A DNA stretch of 64,000 nt from Spirosoma montaniterrae (GTDB lineage: Bacteria > Bacteroidota > Bacteroidia > Cytophagales > Spirosomataceae). The notes beneath the pieces are model-generated. The model was not told the origin of the DNA and made no database searches. It saw only the letters and a program-made list of their open reading frames with translations. The translations under genes and the position numbers were made by a program. Numbering within the stretch: the first letter of the stretch is position 1; every line of letters begins with the position of its first letter. Shown here piece after piece: positions 37,147-46,258 of the stretch. The stretch spans positions 5,206,501 through 5,270,500 of the forward strand of contig NZ_CP014263.1 of the NCBI RefSeq assembly GCF_001988955.1, written 5' to 3'.

Positions 37147-38052
37147 TTACGGTAAACTCACCTGCCAAACCGAAACGGTGCGGTCGTCGCTGGCCGAAAG
37201 TAGCTGTTGCTGATAAGTAGTCCATAATAATTTATTAATCGATGTGCCATGCCCGGCATGCCGGGCGCGGTCAACTACTTTCAGGAGCCGGAAGGTTTCG
37301 GCATCCCAGATTTTCACGGACTTATCCATGCTGGCCGTCGCAAACAACGTGCCATCAGGGTTAAACGCAAGGTGATTTATTGCGAATAAATGCGCCACTA
37401 CGTCCTGATGCAGCGCGTACTGTTGTTCAACGTCCCAGATTTTCAGATGGGCATCACGCCCCGCCGACAGCAGAAATCGGAAGTGGGGCGAGTACGCCAG
37501 CGTAAATACAGAGTTGGCATGGGCCGGTATGACGTGCTTTAGTTCATAACTTGCCAAATCAAAAATACGAATGCTATTATCGCTATAGCCAACTGCCAAA
37601 TCGCGCTCAACGGGATTAATGGCAATGCAACGCGCCGATTGGCCCGATGCTTTCAGATGCTTCCGAACGGCCATTTGTTCGGTATCTATTACCACCACAA
37701 CGCCATCGCCTAAAGCAACAAAGGCGTCGTTCTTATAAAATTTAATGTCGAAGATAGCCGCCGATGTTAGCTTAAGTGATCGAACCTCCTGCTTCTGGGC
37801 TGTGTCGATCAGGTGTAGTCCTTCGTAATTCTGACCTACCCACAACAGCCCACTGCCGGCATGACGGGCCAATGCATAGACCGACGCGGGCATATTAGCT
37901 ACCAACTCGCCCTGATCGGGTCGGTCGAGCCGCCACCGCACCACAAGCCCGTCGCCCCCTGCCGAGAAGAATTCATTGGGGTTGGTTCCGCCCTCAAGTG
38001 TGTACACGCAATCGCGGTGCCCGCCAAAGGTGTCAATTTTTTGTATATGCAT
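37147..38052 (-). CDS. WD40 repeat protein
   Basis: 301 residues from the ATG at 38052 (MHIQKIDTFGGHRDCVYTLE). The frame extends further upstream but over the divergent PPTase gene, which is not plausible. Six to seven WD40 blades are visible, for example HANSVFTLAYSPHFRFLLSAG-RDAHLKIWD, HLAFNPDGTLFATAS-MDKSVKIWD and LLSASDDRTVSVWQV. It forms a single beta-propeller without a signal peptide, so it is probably a cytoplasmic protein-binding scaffold. No partner is evident from the neighbours. Confidence 0.88.
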   Translation of the reverse strand: MHIQKIDTFGGHRDCVYTLEGGTNPNEFFSAGGDGLVVRWRLDRPDQGELVANMPASVYALARHAGSGLLWVGQNYEGLHLIDTAQKQEVRSLKLTSAAIFDIKFYKNDAFVALGDGVVVVIDTEQMAVRKHLKASGQSARCIAINPVERDLAVGYSDNSIRIFDLASYELKHVIPAHANSVFTLAYSPHFRFLLSAGRDAHLKIWDVEQQYALHQDVVAHLFAINHLAFNPDGTLFATASMDKSVKIWDAETFRLLKVVDRARHAGHGTSINKLLWTTYQQQLLSASDDRTVSVWQVSLP

Positions 38053-38110
38053 CGAAAAGAATAACGAATATTGACTACCAAATGGCGAATAACGAAATTT
38101 CTTAAAAACA

Positions 38111-38737
38111 TTGCCACCTTTCCTACAAATCGCGCCCAACTGCACGGCTTTGCTTAGCCCGATTGTCGATGATGAATTAACGCTTCGCGCCGGGCTGCGG
38201 CTCACTGTACCCGAACTGGCCGAATTGGCCCGCATCAGCCACCCGGCGCAACGCGTAGAGTGGCTGGCCTGTCGGGTAGCCGTTCGACAATTAGCTGAAG
38301 AATACGGTATTACATACGCTGGACTGCACAAAGATGAGTATGGAAAGCCGTACCTTATTGGGGTCAATGCGCATATTTCGCTGTCACATACGGGGGGGTG
38401 GGCTGCTGCGGTGCTGCACCAGTCGCGCCCGGTTGGTATCGACGTAGAGCCGGTGCGCGATCAGTTTACGCGGGTAGTGCCGCGCGTGTTGTCGGCATCA
38501 GAAATTGCCCACGCCAACGGCGACCCAAACCGATTGGCCGTATACTGGTGCGCCAAAGAATGTTTGTATAAACTTTATGGGAAACGCCAGCTTACCTTTC
38601 GCGAACACCTCTACATCGACCCTTTTGCCGACGGTGCCAACCGGCTCACAGGCCACGTGCGCCTACCCGACCACGAAGAAACGTTAGACATTCACTGTTT
38701 CAGAATCGGACCGGGGCTACTAACAGTAGCGTTCTAA
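38111..38737 (+). CDS. 4'-phosphopantetheinyl transferase superfamily protein
   Basis: 208 residues. The core motifs are GIDVEP (109-114, metal-binding D111 and E113) and WCAKECLYKLYG (146-157, with K149, E150 and K154). It transfers phosphopantetheine from CoA to a carrier protein. The only reasonable start is a TTG at 38111, since no in-frame ATG precedes the motifs. It is of the longer Sfp-like class rather than AcpS, so it may serve secondary metabolism or the main carrier protein. It diverges from the WD40 gene and is followed by a repeat cluster. Confidence 0.88.
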   Translation: MPPFLQIAPNCTALLSPIVDDELTLRAGLRLTVPELAELARISHPAQRVEWLACRVAVRQLAEEYGITYAGLHKDEYGKPYLIGVNAHISLSHTGGWAAAVLHQSRPVGIDVEPVRDQFTRVVPRVLSASEIAHANGDPNRLAVYWCAKECLYKLYGKRQLTFREHLYIDPFADGANRLTGHVRLPDHEETLDIHCFRIGPGLLTVAF

Positions 38738-38739
38738 TC

Positions 38740-38919
38740 GTAGAGACGCAAGATGTTGCGTCTCATCACGCGTCAGCTCATCACGCGTCAGCTAAACCAT
38801 CCGGTCAGGAGACGCAAAATCATCATGCGTCAGCCTAAACCATCCGGTTAGGAGACGCAAAATCATCATGCGTCAGCCTAAACCATCCGGTCAGGAGACG
38901 CAATATCTTGCGTCTCTAC
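38740..38919. repeat. Repeat cluster: GAGACGCAA palindrome (copy 2) enclosing 43-bp tandem repeats
   Basis: The outer arms 38740-38764 and 38895-38919 match at 24 of 25 bases. Between them a 15-base unit (CATCACGCGTCAGCT) occurs twice, at 38764-38778 and 38779-38793. A 43-base unit that starts TAAACCATCCGG occurs at 38793 and 38836, with a third copy from 38879 that runs into the right arm. The units are contiguous with no spacers. It lies between convergent genes. Confidence 0.9.
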
Positions 38920-38923
38920 GTTG

Positions 38924-39799
38924 TTACCGCTGCGTGTAGTCGGACAGCGGCAGGCCATCGCCTTCGTCTTTAACGGCGTTCAGGATGGCTTCAACTTCGC
39001 GGACGCGTTCGGTATCGCCGTTTTTCTCGAACGCCAGCGTTAGATTGCGCAACACCCGCCGTACAATATCGGCGTTGGTGCAGGGTTGGTAGAACGTGTC
39101 TAACCGTTTGAGATTCAACTGATCGATGTATTGATCGATGTCTTTTTTGGTAAAGACCAGCCCCCGGTTGAACACGTTGATGTAAAACTGAACGCCGTTG
39201 CTGTTTTTGTAAGTCAGTACAAACAGGTTGGGCAGGTTAACGCCGTAGATGGGCAGATTCAGCCGTTGGGCAATCAGCATGTACAGCACACACAACGTAA
39301 TCGGATTGCCCCGGCGCGTGTCGAGTACCTGATTGATCATCGAGTTGGCGGGCGAGTGGAAATGCTTGGTATTGGGCGCGAATTTGAGCTTCGAGAAAAA
39401 AGCCGTGTTCATAGCCCGAACCTGCTCGTCGGGGTGCATATCGGGCCGAAAATCGACCCAAACGTCGTAGAACAGTTGTTCCACTTCCTGCCGCAGTTTG
39501 TCGAGCGAGAGGTCGGGGTATTGGTAGGTAGCTATGATCCACAAACCCTCGAGCAGGTCCATCGCTCCCCCGTTTTTCCAGTCGCGGATGCGTTCGAGAA
39601 CCGACTCGTATTGTAAATCGTGGATTAATTCTTCGATGCGTTTTTGTAATGCCGGGTTAAAGCTGCCCTCCCATTCGGTTTCCAGAAGAGGAATCATCGG
39701 CCCGCCAATTTGCCGGATTCGCTGCTCTACATGCTCTACTACTTCACGGTCCTCGTCGTCTAAGAGCGAAATCAGGGCTTTGAGTTCGTTATCGTTCAT
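38924..39799 (-). CDS. SirB1-like transglutaminase-family protein
   Basis: 291 residues from the ATG at 39799 (MNDNELKALISLLDDEDREVV); an ATG at 39862 adds 21 unlikely residues. The central region WIIATYQYPDLSLDKLRQEVEQL and the segment NSMINQVLDTRRGNPITLCVLYMLIAQRLNLPIYGVNLPN match the SirB1 / transglutaminase-like core (UPF0162). The usual cysteine position is replaced by threonine-leucine-cysteine context (ITLCVLY), so catalytic activity is doubtful. The function of the family is unclear. It diverges from galE. Confidence 0.85.
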   Translation of the reverse strand: MNDNELKALISLLDDEDREVVEHVEQRIRQIGGPMIPLLETEWEGSFNPALQKRIEELIHDLQYESVLERIRDWKNGGAMDLLEGLWIIATYQYPDLSLDKLRQEVEQLFYDVWVDFRPDMHPDEQVRAMNTAFFSKLKFAPNTKHFHSPANSMINQVLDTRRGNPITLCVLYMLIAQRLNLPIYGVNLPNLFVLTYKNSNGVQFYINVFNRGLVFTKKDIDQYIDQLNLKRLDTFYQPCTNADIVRRVLRNLTLAFEKNGDTERVREVEAILNAVKDEGDGLPLSDYTQR

Positions 39800-39931
39800 T
39801 TGATTAGCTGGGCTTAGCAATCTGTGGCCTTCAAATAAAATCTGTTTTCGGAAACCTATCAAATATGCTACTTTTGTCCGGCTTTTCGGGCCACATGCCT
39901 AAAGTAACAACAATATTTTCATAAAAACGAT

Positions 39932-40981
39932 TTGGCTTCTTCTGGCAATTCTCCCAAAATTCTGGTAACTGGCGGAGCTGGTTTCATTGGCTCCCACACG
40001 GTGGTTGCGCTGGTCGAGGCTGGTTTCGAGCCGGTCATTGTCGATAACTTCGATAACTCCCAAAAATCGGCTCTCGACGGTTTGCGGGCCATACTGGGCC
40101 GCGACGTGATCTGCTACGATGCCGACTGCAACGACGCCCCGACAATGGAAGCCATTTTTCGGGATGAATCGTTTCGGGGCGTTATTCATTTTGCCGCTCA
40201 TAAAGCCGTTGGCGAATCAGTGGCAAAACCGCTCAAGTACTACCGCAATAACCTCGATTCGCTGATGTTGTTGCTCGACCTGATGCCGAAATACAACGTG
40301 CCGAATTTAGTGTTCTCGTCGTCCTGCACCGTATATGGACAGCCGGAACGCCTTCCGGTCACAGAAGAAACGCCCCGGCGTCCGGCACAGTCGCCCTATG
40401 GTAATACCAAAGCCATCAGCGAAGACATTATCCGGGACGTGGTTCAGGCCAATACGCCTATCAAGGCACTGGCGTTGCGGTACTTCAATCCTGTTGGCGC
40501 ACACCCGTCGGCCCTGATTGGCGAGCTGCCGCTGGGGGTTCCGGCCAATCTGGTGCCGTATCTGATGCAAACAGCCGCCGGTATTCGGCAAAACCTGACG
40601 GTTCACGGGAACGATTACAACACGCCCGACGGCACCTGCATCCGCGACTACATTCATGTAATGGACCTGGCCGAAGCACACGTGCAGGCAGTGAATGTTC
40701 TAAGCAAATCCTCCGATGAGCGCAGCTACGACGTGCTGAACATTGGTACGGGGCATGGCGAAACGGTGCTCCACATCATTAAAACGTTTGAGGAAGCAAC
40801 GGGCGTTTCGCTCAGGTACACCATTGGCCCGCGCCGACCGGGCGACGTTGAGCAGGTATATGCCGATGTGACAAAAGCACAGACCGTGCTGGGCTGGACC
40901 GCCCGCCGGAGCCTGGCCGAGTCATTGCGGGATGCCTGGCGTTGGCAGAAAAAATTAAGTTCTAACGTTGTAGAATCATAA
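39932..40981 (+). CDS. galE: UDP-glucose 4-epimerase
   Basis: 349 residues. The Rossmann motif GGAGFIGSHT is near the N-terminus, FSSSCTVYGQPE precedes the catalytic YxxxK (SPYGNTKAIS), and ALRYFNPVGAHPS is characteristic of GalE. It interconverts UDP-glucose and UDP-galactose for surface polysaccharide. The only fitting start is a TTG at 39932, which gives MASSGNSPKILVTGG; no ATG lies upstream in frame. The gene is first in a run with rfbB and rfbA; the 11 bases between galE and rfbB carry GGTTGTAG words like the palindrome at 48386. Confidence 0.94.
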   Translation: MASSGNSPKILVTGGAGFIGSHTVVALVEAGFEPVIVDNFDNSQKSALDGLRAILGRDVICYDADCNDAPTMEAIFRDESFRGVIHFAAHKAVGESVAKPLKYYRNNLDSLMLLLDLMPKYNVPNLVFSSSCTVYGQPERLPVTEETPRRPAQSPYGNTKAISEDIIRDVVQANTPIKALALRYFNPVGAHPSALIGELPLGVPANLVPYLMQTAAGIRQNLTVHGNDYNTPDGTCIRDYIHVMDLAEAHVQAVNVLSKSSDERSYDVLNIGTGHGETVLHIIKTFEEATGVSLRYTIGPRRPGDVEQVYADVTKAQTVLGWTARRSLAESLRDAWRWQKKLSSNVVES

Positions 40982-40992
40982 GGTTGTAGACC

Positions 40993-42048
40993 ATGAAAAT
41001 CTTAATCACCGGAGGAGCCGGTTTCATTGGGTCGCACGTGGTGCGGCTGTTTGTGACGAAATATCCTGACTACCAGATTTATAACCTCGATAAACTGACC
41101 TACGCAGGGAATCTGGCAAATCTGACCGATATTGAACATGCGCCGAATTATACGTTCGTCAAGGGCGACATTACCGACGCACAGTTTCTAAACGAACTAT
41201 TTGCTGAAACAACGTTCGACGGGGTGATTCACCTGGCCGCCGAGTCGCACGTTGACCGGTCGATTACCGACCCGATGTCGTTCGTGATGACCAACGTTGT
41301 GGGTACGGTGAACCTGCTGAACACGGCCAAGGATGCCTGGAAAACCACGGGCTACGAAGGGAAGCGATTCTATCACGTTTCGACCGATGAGGTGTACGGT
41401 TCGCTGCACAATGCCGACGAGTTTTTTCTGGAAACCACGCCCTACGACCCGCAGTCGCCGTATTCGGCCTCGAAAGCTGCTTCCGATCATTTCGTGCGGG
41501 CTTACGGCAATACCTACAAACTGCCGGTAGTGCTGAGCAACTGCTCGAACAACTACGGCCCGAACCACTTCCCCGAAAAGCTGATTCCGCTGATGATTCA
41601 CAACATCCAGCAGAACAAGCCGCTACCCGTATATGGCAAGGGCGAAAACGTACGCGACTGGCTCTACGTAGTCGATCATGCCCGCGCTATCGACACGATT
41701 TTTCATAACGGCAGATTAGGCGAAACCTACAACATCGGTGGTTTCAACGAGTGGAAAAACATCGACCTCGTACACCTGCTGTGTAGCATCATGGACCGCA
41801 AGCTTGGTCGGCCCGAAGGCACCTCGGCGCAACTGATCACCTACGTCACCGACCGCGCCGGTCACGACCTGCGTTACGCCATCGACGCCAGCAAGATCAT
41901 GAACGAATTAGGCTGGCAACCGTCGCTTCAGTTTGAAGAAGGTCTCGAAAAAACCGTCGATTGGTTCTTAACCAACCAAGCCTGGTTAGACGACGTGACG
42001 TCGGGCCATTATCAGAAGTATTACGAAGAAATGTACGAAAACCGGTAA
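40993..42048 (+). CDS. rfbB: dTDP-glucose 4,6-dehydratase
   Basis: 351 residues. It has the NAD motif GGAGFIGSHVV, then STDEVYGSL with the catalytic Thr-Asp-Glu triad, YSASKAASDHFVRAYG (YxxxK), and NNYGPNHFPEKLIPL. It performs the second step of dTDP-L-rhamnose synthesis. It lies 11 bases after galE and is separated from rfbA by a 77-base palindrome. rfbC and rfbD are not in the window. Confidence 0.95.
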   Translation: MKILITGGAGFIGSHVVRLFVTKYPDYQIYNLDKLTYAGNLANLTDIEHAPNYTFVKGDITDAQFLNELFAETTFDGVIHLAAESHVDRSITDPMSFVMTNVVGTVNLLNTAKDAWKTTGYEGKRFYHVSTDEVYGSLHNADEFFLETTPYDPQSPYSASKAASDHFVRAYGNTYKLPVVLSNCSNNYGPNHFPEKLIPLMIHNIQQNKPLPVYGKGENVRDWLYVVDHARAIDTIFHNGRLGETYNIGGFNEWKNIDLVHLLCSIMDRKLGRPEGTSAQLITYVTDRAGHDLRYAIDASKIMNELGWQPSLQFEEGLEKTVDWFLTNQAWLDDVTSGHYQKYYEEMYENR

Positions 42049-42052
42049 GTCT

Positions 42053-42129
42053 GTTGAATGATTGAGTGGTTAAATGATTGAGTGTAGCTAAAGACCGCAT
42101 TCAATCATTTAACCACTCAATCATTCAAC
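42053..42129. repeat. Palindrome between rfbB and rfbA (ATTGAATG family, copy 2)
   Basis: 32-base arms at 42053-42084 and 42098-42129 match at 31 positions. The arms consist of GATTGAGTGGTTAAATGATTG-type words, the same family as the insert in waaA. It lies inside an operon, 5 bases after the rfbB stop and 13 before the rfbA start, so here it cannot be a full terminator without cutting off rfbA. Confidence 0.9.
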
Positions 42130-42142
42130 CACTCAATACACT

Positions 42143-43003
42143 ATGAAAGGTATCATTCTTGCCGGCGGCTCCGGCACGCGGCTCCACCCGCTCACACTGG
42201 CCGTTAGTAAACAGCTTATGCCCGTTTACGACAAACCCATGATTTATTACCCGCTCTCGATTTTGATGCTGGCGGGCATTCGCGAAATTCTTATCATTTC
42301 GACCCCGCATGATCTGCCGCATTTTGAAAAGTTGCTCGGCGATGGCAAGCGGCTGGGATGTGAGTTCACCTACGCCGTTCAGCCCAGCCCCGACGGTCTG
42401 GCGCAGGCGTTTATCATTGGTGAAGAATTTATCGGCGACGATAAAGTGGCATTAGTGCTGGGCGATAATATTTTCTATGGCTCCGGTTTGTCGAAGTTGT
42501 TGCAGGCCAACAACGACCCTGATGGGGGCGTGGTGTATGCTTATCAGGTTCACGATCCCGAACGCTACGGCGTTGTAGAATTCGACAAAGATTTCAACGT
42601 ATTGTCGATTGAAGAAAAGCCCGAAAAGCCCAAATCGCATTATGCTGTGCCGGGGCTGTATTTCTATGACAATGACGTGGTCGACATTGCCAAAAACATC
42701 AAGCCCTCGCCCCGTGGCGAACTGGAAATTACAGACGTAAATCGGGTGTATCTGGAGCGTGGAAAGCTAAAAGTAGGCGTTCTCGACCGGGGTACTGCCT
42801 GGCTCGATACCGGCACATTTGAGTCGCTGATGCAGGCGGGGCAGTTCGTACACGTCATTGAAGAGCGGCAGGGGCTGAAAATTGGTTGCCCCGAAGAAAT
42901 TGCCTACCGAATGAAATTCATCGATGCCGAACAATTGGCCAACATTGCCAAACCTTTGGTGAAAAGCGGCTACGGGCAGTATCTATTAAATCTGCTTAAA
43001 TAA
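42143..43003 (+). CDS. rfbA: Glucose-1-phosphate thymidylyltransferase
   Basis: 286 residues. [38 protein letters not shown] is the standard nucleotidyltransferase start, [21 protein letters not shown] follows, and [10 protein letters not shown] is near the C-terminus. It forms dTDP-glucose, the substrate of rfbB. Its order after rfbB is reversed relative to the pathway but normal for such clusters. A clear Rho-independent terminator follows 30 bases after the stop. Confidence 0.96.
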   Translation: MKGIILAGGSGTRLHPLTLAVSKQLMPVYDKPMIYYPLSILMLAGIREILIISTPHDLPHFEKLLGDGKRLGCEFTYAVQPSPDGLAQAFIIGEEFIGDDKVALVLGDNIFYGSGLSKLLQANNDPDGGVVYAYQVHDPERYGVVEFDKDFNVLSIEEKPEKPKSHYAVPGLYFYDNDVVDIAKNIKPSPRGELEITDVNRVYLERGKLKVGVLDRGTAWLDTGTFESLMQAGQFVHVIEERQGLKIGCPEEIAYRMKFIDAEQLANIAKPLVKSGYGQYLLNLLK

Positions 43004-43032
43004 TTTCCTACCAACAGGTTTAACACACAACA

Positions 43033-43064
43033 AAAAACGCCGGAGCATTTGTCCCGGCGTTTTT
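43033..43064 (+). terminator. Rho-independent terminator after rfbA
   Basis: AAAAACGCCGG (43033-43043) pairs with CCGGCGTTTTT (43054-43064), which gives a GC-rich stem with a T tract on the plus strand. It is the classic terminator for the galE-rfbB-rfbA run. Confidence 0.85.
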
Positions 43065-43411
43065 ATTAACCTAACCTATGAGATGAGAAAGTAAATTGCC
43101 TGAGCAGGAAAGTCGTTGCTGGCGTTAGCAGCCACAGCACAAAGGTAGCAGACTGGTAACGGGTGTAAGAGCGCATAATTCCCGGTTTTTGGTTGCTATT
43201 GAAAACAGGCAAAAGTCCCCACTTTACTACGTAGTTCTACGTATTAGAAGGCTTAATCGTTACCCTAATTAATTGATAATCAACATTTCCCTGCGCGTAT
43301 AGAAAAGTGGTCTTTTGACCTCACACAATAATCGCTATAGCTTTGTCGTGCTTTCCGGTGATATCCATTTCCACAGCCTTAGTTAGAGTTTATTCCTAAA
43401 CCTTTTTTCTT
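43065..43411. other. Gene-free stretch with one promoter
   Basis: This 347-base gap holds no credible reading frame. The only signal I can support is the promoter at 43314-43345; the rest is unremarkable AT-rich sequence with no strong hairpin or repeat. Confidence 0.6.
43314..43345 (+). promoter_or_regulatory. Bacteroidota-type promoter
   Basis: TTTG (43314-43317), 20 bases, then TAGCTTTG (43338-43345), a full match to TTTG/TAnnTTTG. It lies 66 bases before the start of the next gene at 43412. Confidence 0.65.
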
Positions 43412-43804
43412 ATGAGTGTATTTAGTAAAGACGCTGGTCGTTTCTTGAATCCACACGAAACCGAGTCATTGACGGGTTGCTATCGCGACCGCAAAGTGGA
43501 AGTTGGCCTCAAAGCCGACGAGTATATTCGTTCCGAATTTTTCGGTCTCAATCAGGTTATGGAACTGCTTGGTCAGGAAGGCTGCGTGGGGCTGCGTGTT
43601 CACCACGCCAAACGCTGGGAAGACGCCGACGGAAACCCTACCGAAACCGGTAAAGGCCAGCTCAAACCCCGCGTTTTGCTGACCGGCGTCTATGCCGACG
43701 GCAAAGACATGCCGATTAAAACCAGCAAAGCCGGTATGAAAGACGACGATGGTAATGGTTCATTAGGTGATGGACACACCTGCCCACCGCATTGCAAAAG
43801 CTGA
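43412..43804 (+). CDS. Hypothetical protein
   Basis: 130 residues, family not recognised. It opens MSVFSKDAGRFLNPHETESL, with a central GLNQVMELLGQEGCVGLRVHHAKRWED. The C-terminus is polar and ends in a cysteine/histidine-rich GHTCPPHCKS that could bind a metal. There is no signal peptide or membrane helix. It has its own promoter and lies 28 bases before a membrane-protein gene on the same strand, which suggests co-transcription. The GC content is normal, unlike the next gene. Confidence 0.7.
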   Translation: MSVFSKDAGRFLNPHETESLTGCYRDRKVEVGLKADEYIRSEFFGLNQVMELLGQEGCVGLRVHHAKRWEDADGNPTETGKGQLKPRVLLTGVYADGKDMPIKTSKAGMKDDDGNGSLGDGHTCPPHCKS

Positions 43805-43832
43805 GCGATAACTAACCGTTGTTTTTGATATA

Positions 43833-44510
43833 ATGTTGTATAAACTACTACTCCAGATTGAAAAATATCCCATTGATTTTCTTTCTCATCTGAGTAGTAG
43901 TTTACCTATCATTATTGGATTAATAAGCTATAAGTATTTATTGAAGTCACATAAATTGATTATATTATTTTTTCTTTTCTACTTTCTGAAAGACTCTTTC
44001 GCCCTGTGGTTGTCTTTATTGAAACAAAATAATCTATTTATACAAAATATAGAAGTTATCATTGAAACCTGGATTTTAGCACTCATTTTATATTATGCAT
44101 TTCAATCAATAACCATCCGAATAATAGGTATTCTGGTTGCCCTTGGCTGTGGTATAATTATGATAGGAACATACCAGCAAAATGAAGTATCGTCAGTTGG
44201 GTTAACACTTTTTAGAATATATTCTATCTTTTTCTGCCTGAGTTATTTTAACAAAATCCTAAAAGAGACTCGGGTAAAAAACATTTTACATCACACCTTA
44301 TTTTGGTTTACGGCAGGTCTGTTGATGTATTCTGCTGGCACCTTTTTTATGGCTTTATTTAGTGATTACTGGTACGGAGATGCTAAACAAGTGCCTGATG
44401 AAGTATTTGATAAGTATTGGAATGCCACTCAATTACTATTTACCCTATTTGCTGTTTCATCGGCTTACGGGCTTTGGGTTAGCAAACACGACCGGACAAA
44501 TTTGATATAG
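43833..44510 (+). CDS. AT-rich membrane protein of unknown function
   Basis: 225 residues with about six to seven hydrophobic helices (SLPIIIGLISYKYLL, LIILFFLFYFLKDSFAL, ILALILYYAFQ, IIGILVALGCGIIMIG, IYSIFFCLSYF, HTLFWFTAGLLMYSAGTFFMALF, LFTLFAVSSAYGLWV). No signature is recognised. The base composition is clearly richer in A and T than the surrounding genes, and the codon choice differs (many TTA, ATA and AAT codons), which hints at recent transfer or weak selection. It precedes a histidine kinase gene on the same strand with a 124-base gap, so it could be a membrane sensor partner. Confidence 0.75.
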   Translation: MLYKLLLQIEKYPIDFLSHLSSSLPIIIGLISYKYLLKSHKLIILFFLFYFLKDSFALWLSLLKQNNLFIQNIEVIIETWILALILYYAFQSITIRIIGILVALGCGIIMIGTYQQNEVSSVGLTLFRIYSIFFCLSYFNKILKETRVKNILHHTLFWFTAGLLMYSAGTFFMALFSDYWYGDAKQVPDEVFDKYWNATQLLFTLFAVSSAYGLWVSKHDRTNLI

Positions 44511-44634
44511 CTTCGTAGTGAGAATACTACTACATCGGTCTAATGCCCACTTAATCAATCCTTTGCAAAGTCAAAATTAATTTGACTTAAATTCGGCAAC
44601 TTTAGCGTCATTAAGGCTATATAGCCACTCAAAA

Positions 44635-45444
44635 ATGGATTCGGGCTTTGTCATTGCTGTTGGTACGGCTGTTTTGTTGATGATGGCAGTGTTCATCATC
44701 ATCTTCGTAGCCTATTATCAGCAAAAACAGGCGAAGCAGCAGTTAGCCCTCAAAGAATTGCAGGAACAACACCGGCGTGCCCTTATGGACGCTACCTTCC
44801 GGGGGCAGGAAGAAGAACGCCGACGATTAGCCGAAGAACTGCACGACGGTATCGGCACAATGCTGTCGGTGACGAAGATGAGTCTTAACCAAATGGAGCG
44901 GCAACTCAACGGCGACAACCTGCGCCTGAACCTGCAAGTGCAAAAAACCCGCTCCATGATCGATGAAACCATGACCAACGTCCGGCGCATCAGCCGCGAC
45001 CTGTTTCCAACCACGCTCGAACGTTTCGGCCTGCTGCCCGCCCTCGAAGAACTGGCCGACCGTGCTACCGATCAGGAATTGAGCGTACAGCTCAACTGTC
45101 CGGAGGCCATTGCCGAACTGCCGCCCTCAATCGAGCTGATGCTTTACCGGATCGCCCAGGAGTTGGTCAACAATGCCATTCGGCACGCCCGTGCCCAACA
45201 CGTTGTGATTCAGTTACTTTGTATCGATGGAGAAATCCGGCTGTCGGTGCTTGACGATGGCGTAGGGTTTGATTTTGACCGAATCATGGAAGACCGTAAC
45301 CGGGGATTGGGGCTGCGGAATATTGAAAGCCGCCTGAGTGTAGTAGATGGGCACGTTACCTTCGACGTATCGCCGGGCCGGGGAGCCGAAATTCATGTGC
45401 AGGTACGTCTGCCGACTGCGCAAGCTGTTGATTTATTGCGTTAA
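44635..45444 (+). CDS. Sensor histidine kinase (HisKA_3 / NarX type)
   Basis: 269 residues. One N-terminal membrane helix (about 6-28) leads into a coiled linker. The phosphoacceptor is H70 in LAEELHDGIGTML, the HisKA_3 dimerisation box. The ATPase domain has the N box in LVNNAIRHARA, a G1 box in LDDGVGF and a G2 box in GLGLRNIESRL. No periplasmic sensor domain is present, so sensing is probably through the membrane or a partner protein. It precedes its response regulator by 59 bases. Confidence 0.92.
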   Translation: MDSGFVIAVGTAVLLMMAVFIIIFVAYYQQKQAKQQLALKELQEQHRRALMDATFRGQEEERRRLAEELHDGIGTMLSVTKMSLNQMERQLNGDNLRLNLQVQKTRSMIDETMTNVRRISRDLFPTTLERFGLLPALEELADRATDQELSVQLNCPEAIAELPPSIELMLYRIAQELVNNAIRHARAQHVVIQLLCIDGEIRLSVLDDGVGFDFDRIMEDRNRGLGLRNIESRLSVVDGHVTFDVSPGRGAEIHVQVRLPTAQAVDLLR

Positions 45445-45503
45445 TTTGTTGTCGCAGTGGCTGTTACTCACGACTAACAACTGCTTATCAACCTCCCTCG
45501 GCT

Positions 45504-46163
45504 ATGAGAAAAATTAAACTCGCACTCTGTGACGATCATAACCTGTTTCGAGTTGGATTGGCGACCATTCTGGGACAGGTTCACGATTTTGAACTGATTC
45601 TGGAGGCTGCAAACGGGCAGGAGTTGATTGATAAAATGCCGCGCAAAATGCCTGACGTGGTATTGCTCGACCTGCAAATGCCCGTTATGGATGGCACCGC
45701 CACTGCCGACCATATTCGCCAACAGTGGCCTCTCGTAAAGATTGTTGTGCTGACCATGCACGACGAAGACCGCATGGTACTGCACCTGCTCGAAAAGGGC
45801 GTTAGCGGTTATTTGCTAAAAGATGCTGATGCGGGCGAGGTTGAAAAAGCTATTCGCAAAGTAATAGACGAAGGCGTTTACCTCAACGAGTTTGTATCGA
45901 AAGCTATGTTGCGTAAGATGACCAACAAAACTACCGTAGCCAAGCCCGTCAATGCCTTCTACAATAGTAAAATTCTCCTCTCAGAACGCGAAAAAGAAGT
46001 ACTAACGCTGATTTGCGACGGCCTTTCGACCAACGAAATCAGCGAGAAAATATTCCTTAGCCCCCGTACTGTTGAAGGACATAGGCTCCGTATCCTCGAA
46101 AAAACCGGCACCAAAAACACGGCGGGCATGGTGGCCTACGCGTTCAAAAATAGCTTGGTTTGA
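45504..46163 (+). CDS. Response regulator, NarL/LuxR type
   Basis: 219 residues. The receiver domain has acidic pocket D10 and D11, phosphoacceptor D56 in VVLLDLQMP, and the conserved lysine in SGYLLKDA. The LuxR helix-turn-helix is at about 151-215 (LSEREKEVLTLICDGLSTNEIS, then LSPRTVEGHRLRILEK). It is the evident partner of the adjacent kinase. A DASH cryptochrome gene follows 95 bases later on the same strand, but nothing in the sequence shows that the pair controls it. Confidence 0.93.
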   Translation: MRKIKLALCDDHNLFRVGLATILGQVHDFELILEAANGQELIDKMPRKMPDVVLLDLQMPVMDGTATADHIRQQWPLVKIVVLTMHDEDRMVLHLLEKGVSGYLLKDADAGEVEKAIRKVIDEGVYLNEFVSKAMLRKMTNKTTVAKPVNAFYNSKILLSEREKEVLTLICDGLSTNEISEKIFLSPRTVEGHRLRILEKTGTKNTAGMVAYAFKNSLV

Positions 46164-46258
46164 ATCAGAGAGAACCACAGGCCGGGAACCGAAATCGTAA
46201 ACAGTTACGGGCGCGTAGTAGTTAGCAGAGTAGCAACACGGCTCACTGTTAACTGAAA

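Noticed and set aside
38764..38919. Possible CRISPR array
   Set aside because: The 43-base units are contiguous, with no unique spacers and no cas genes nearby.
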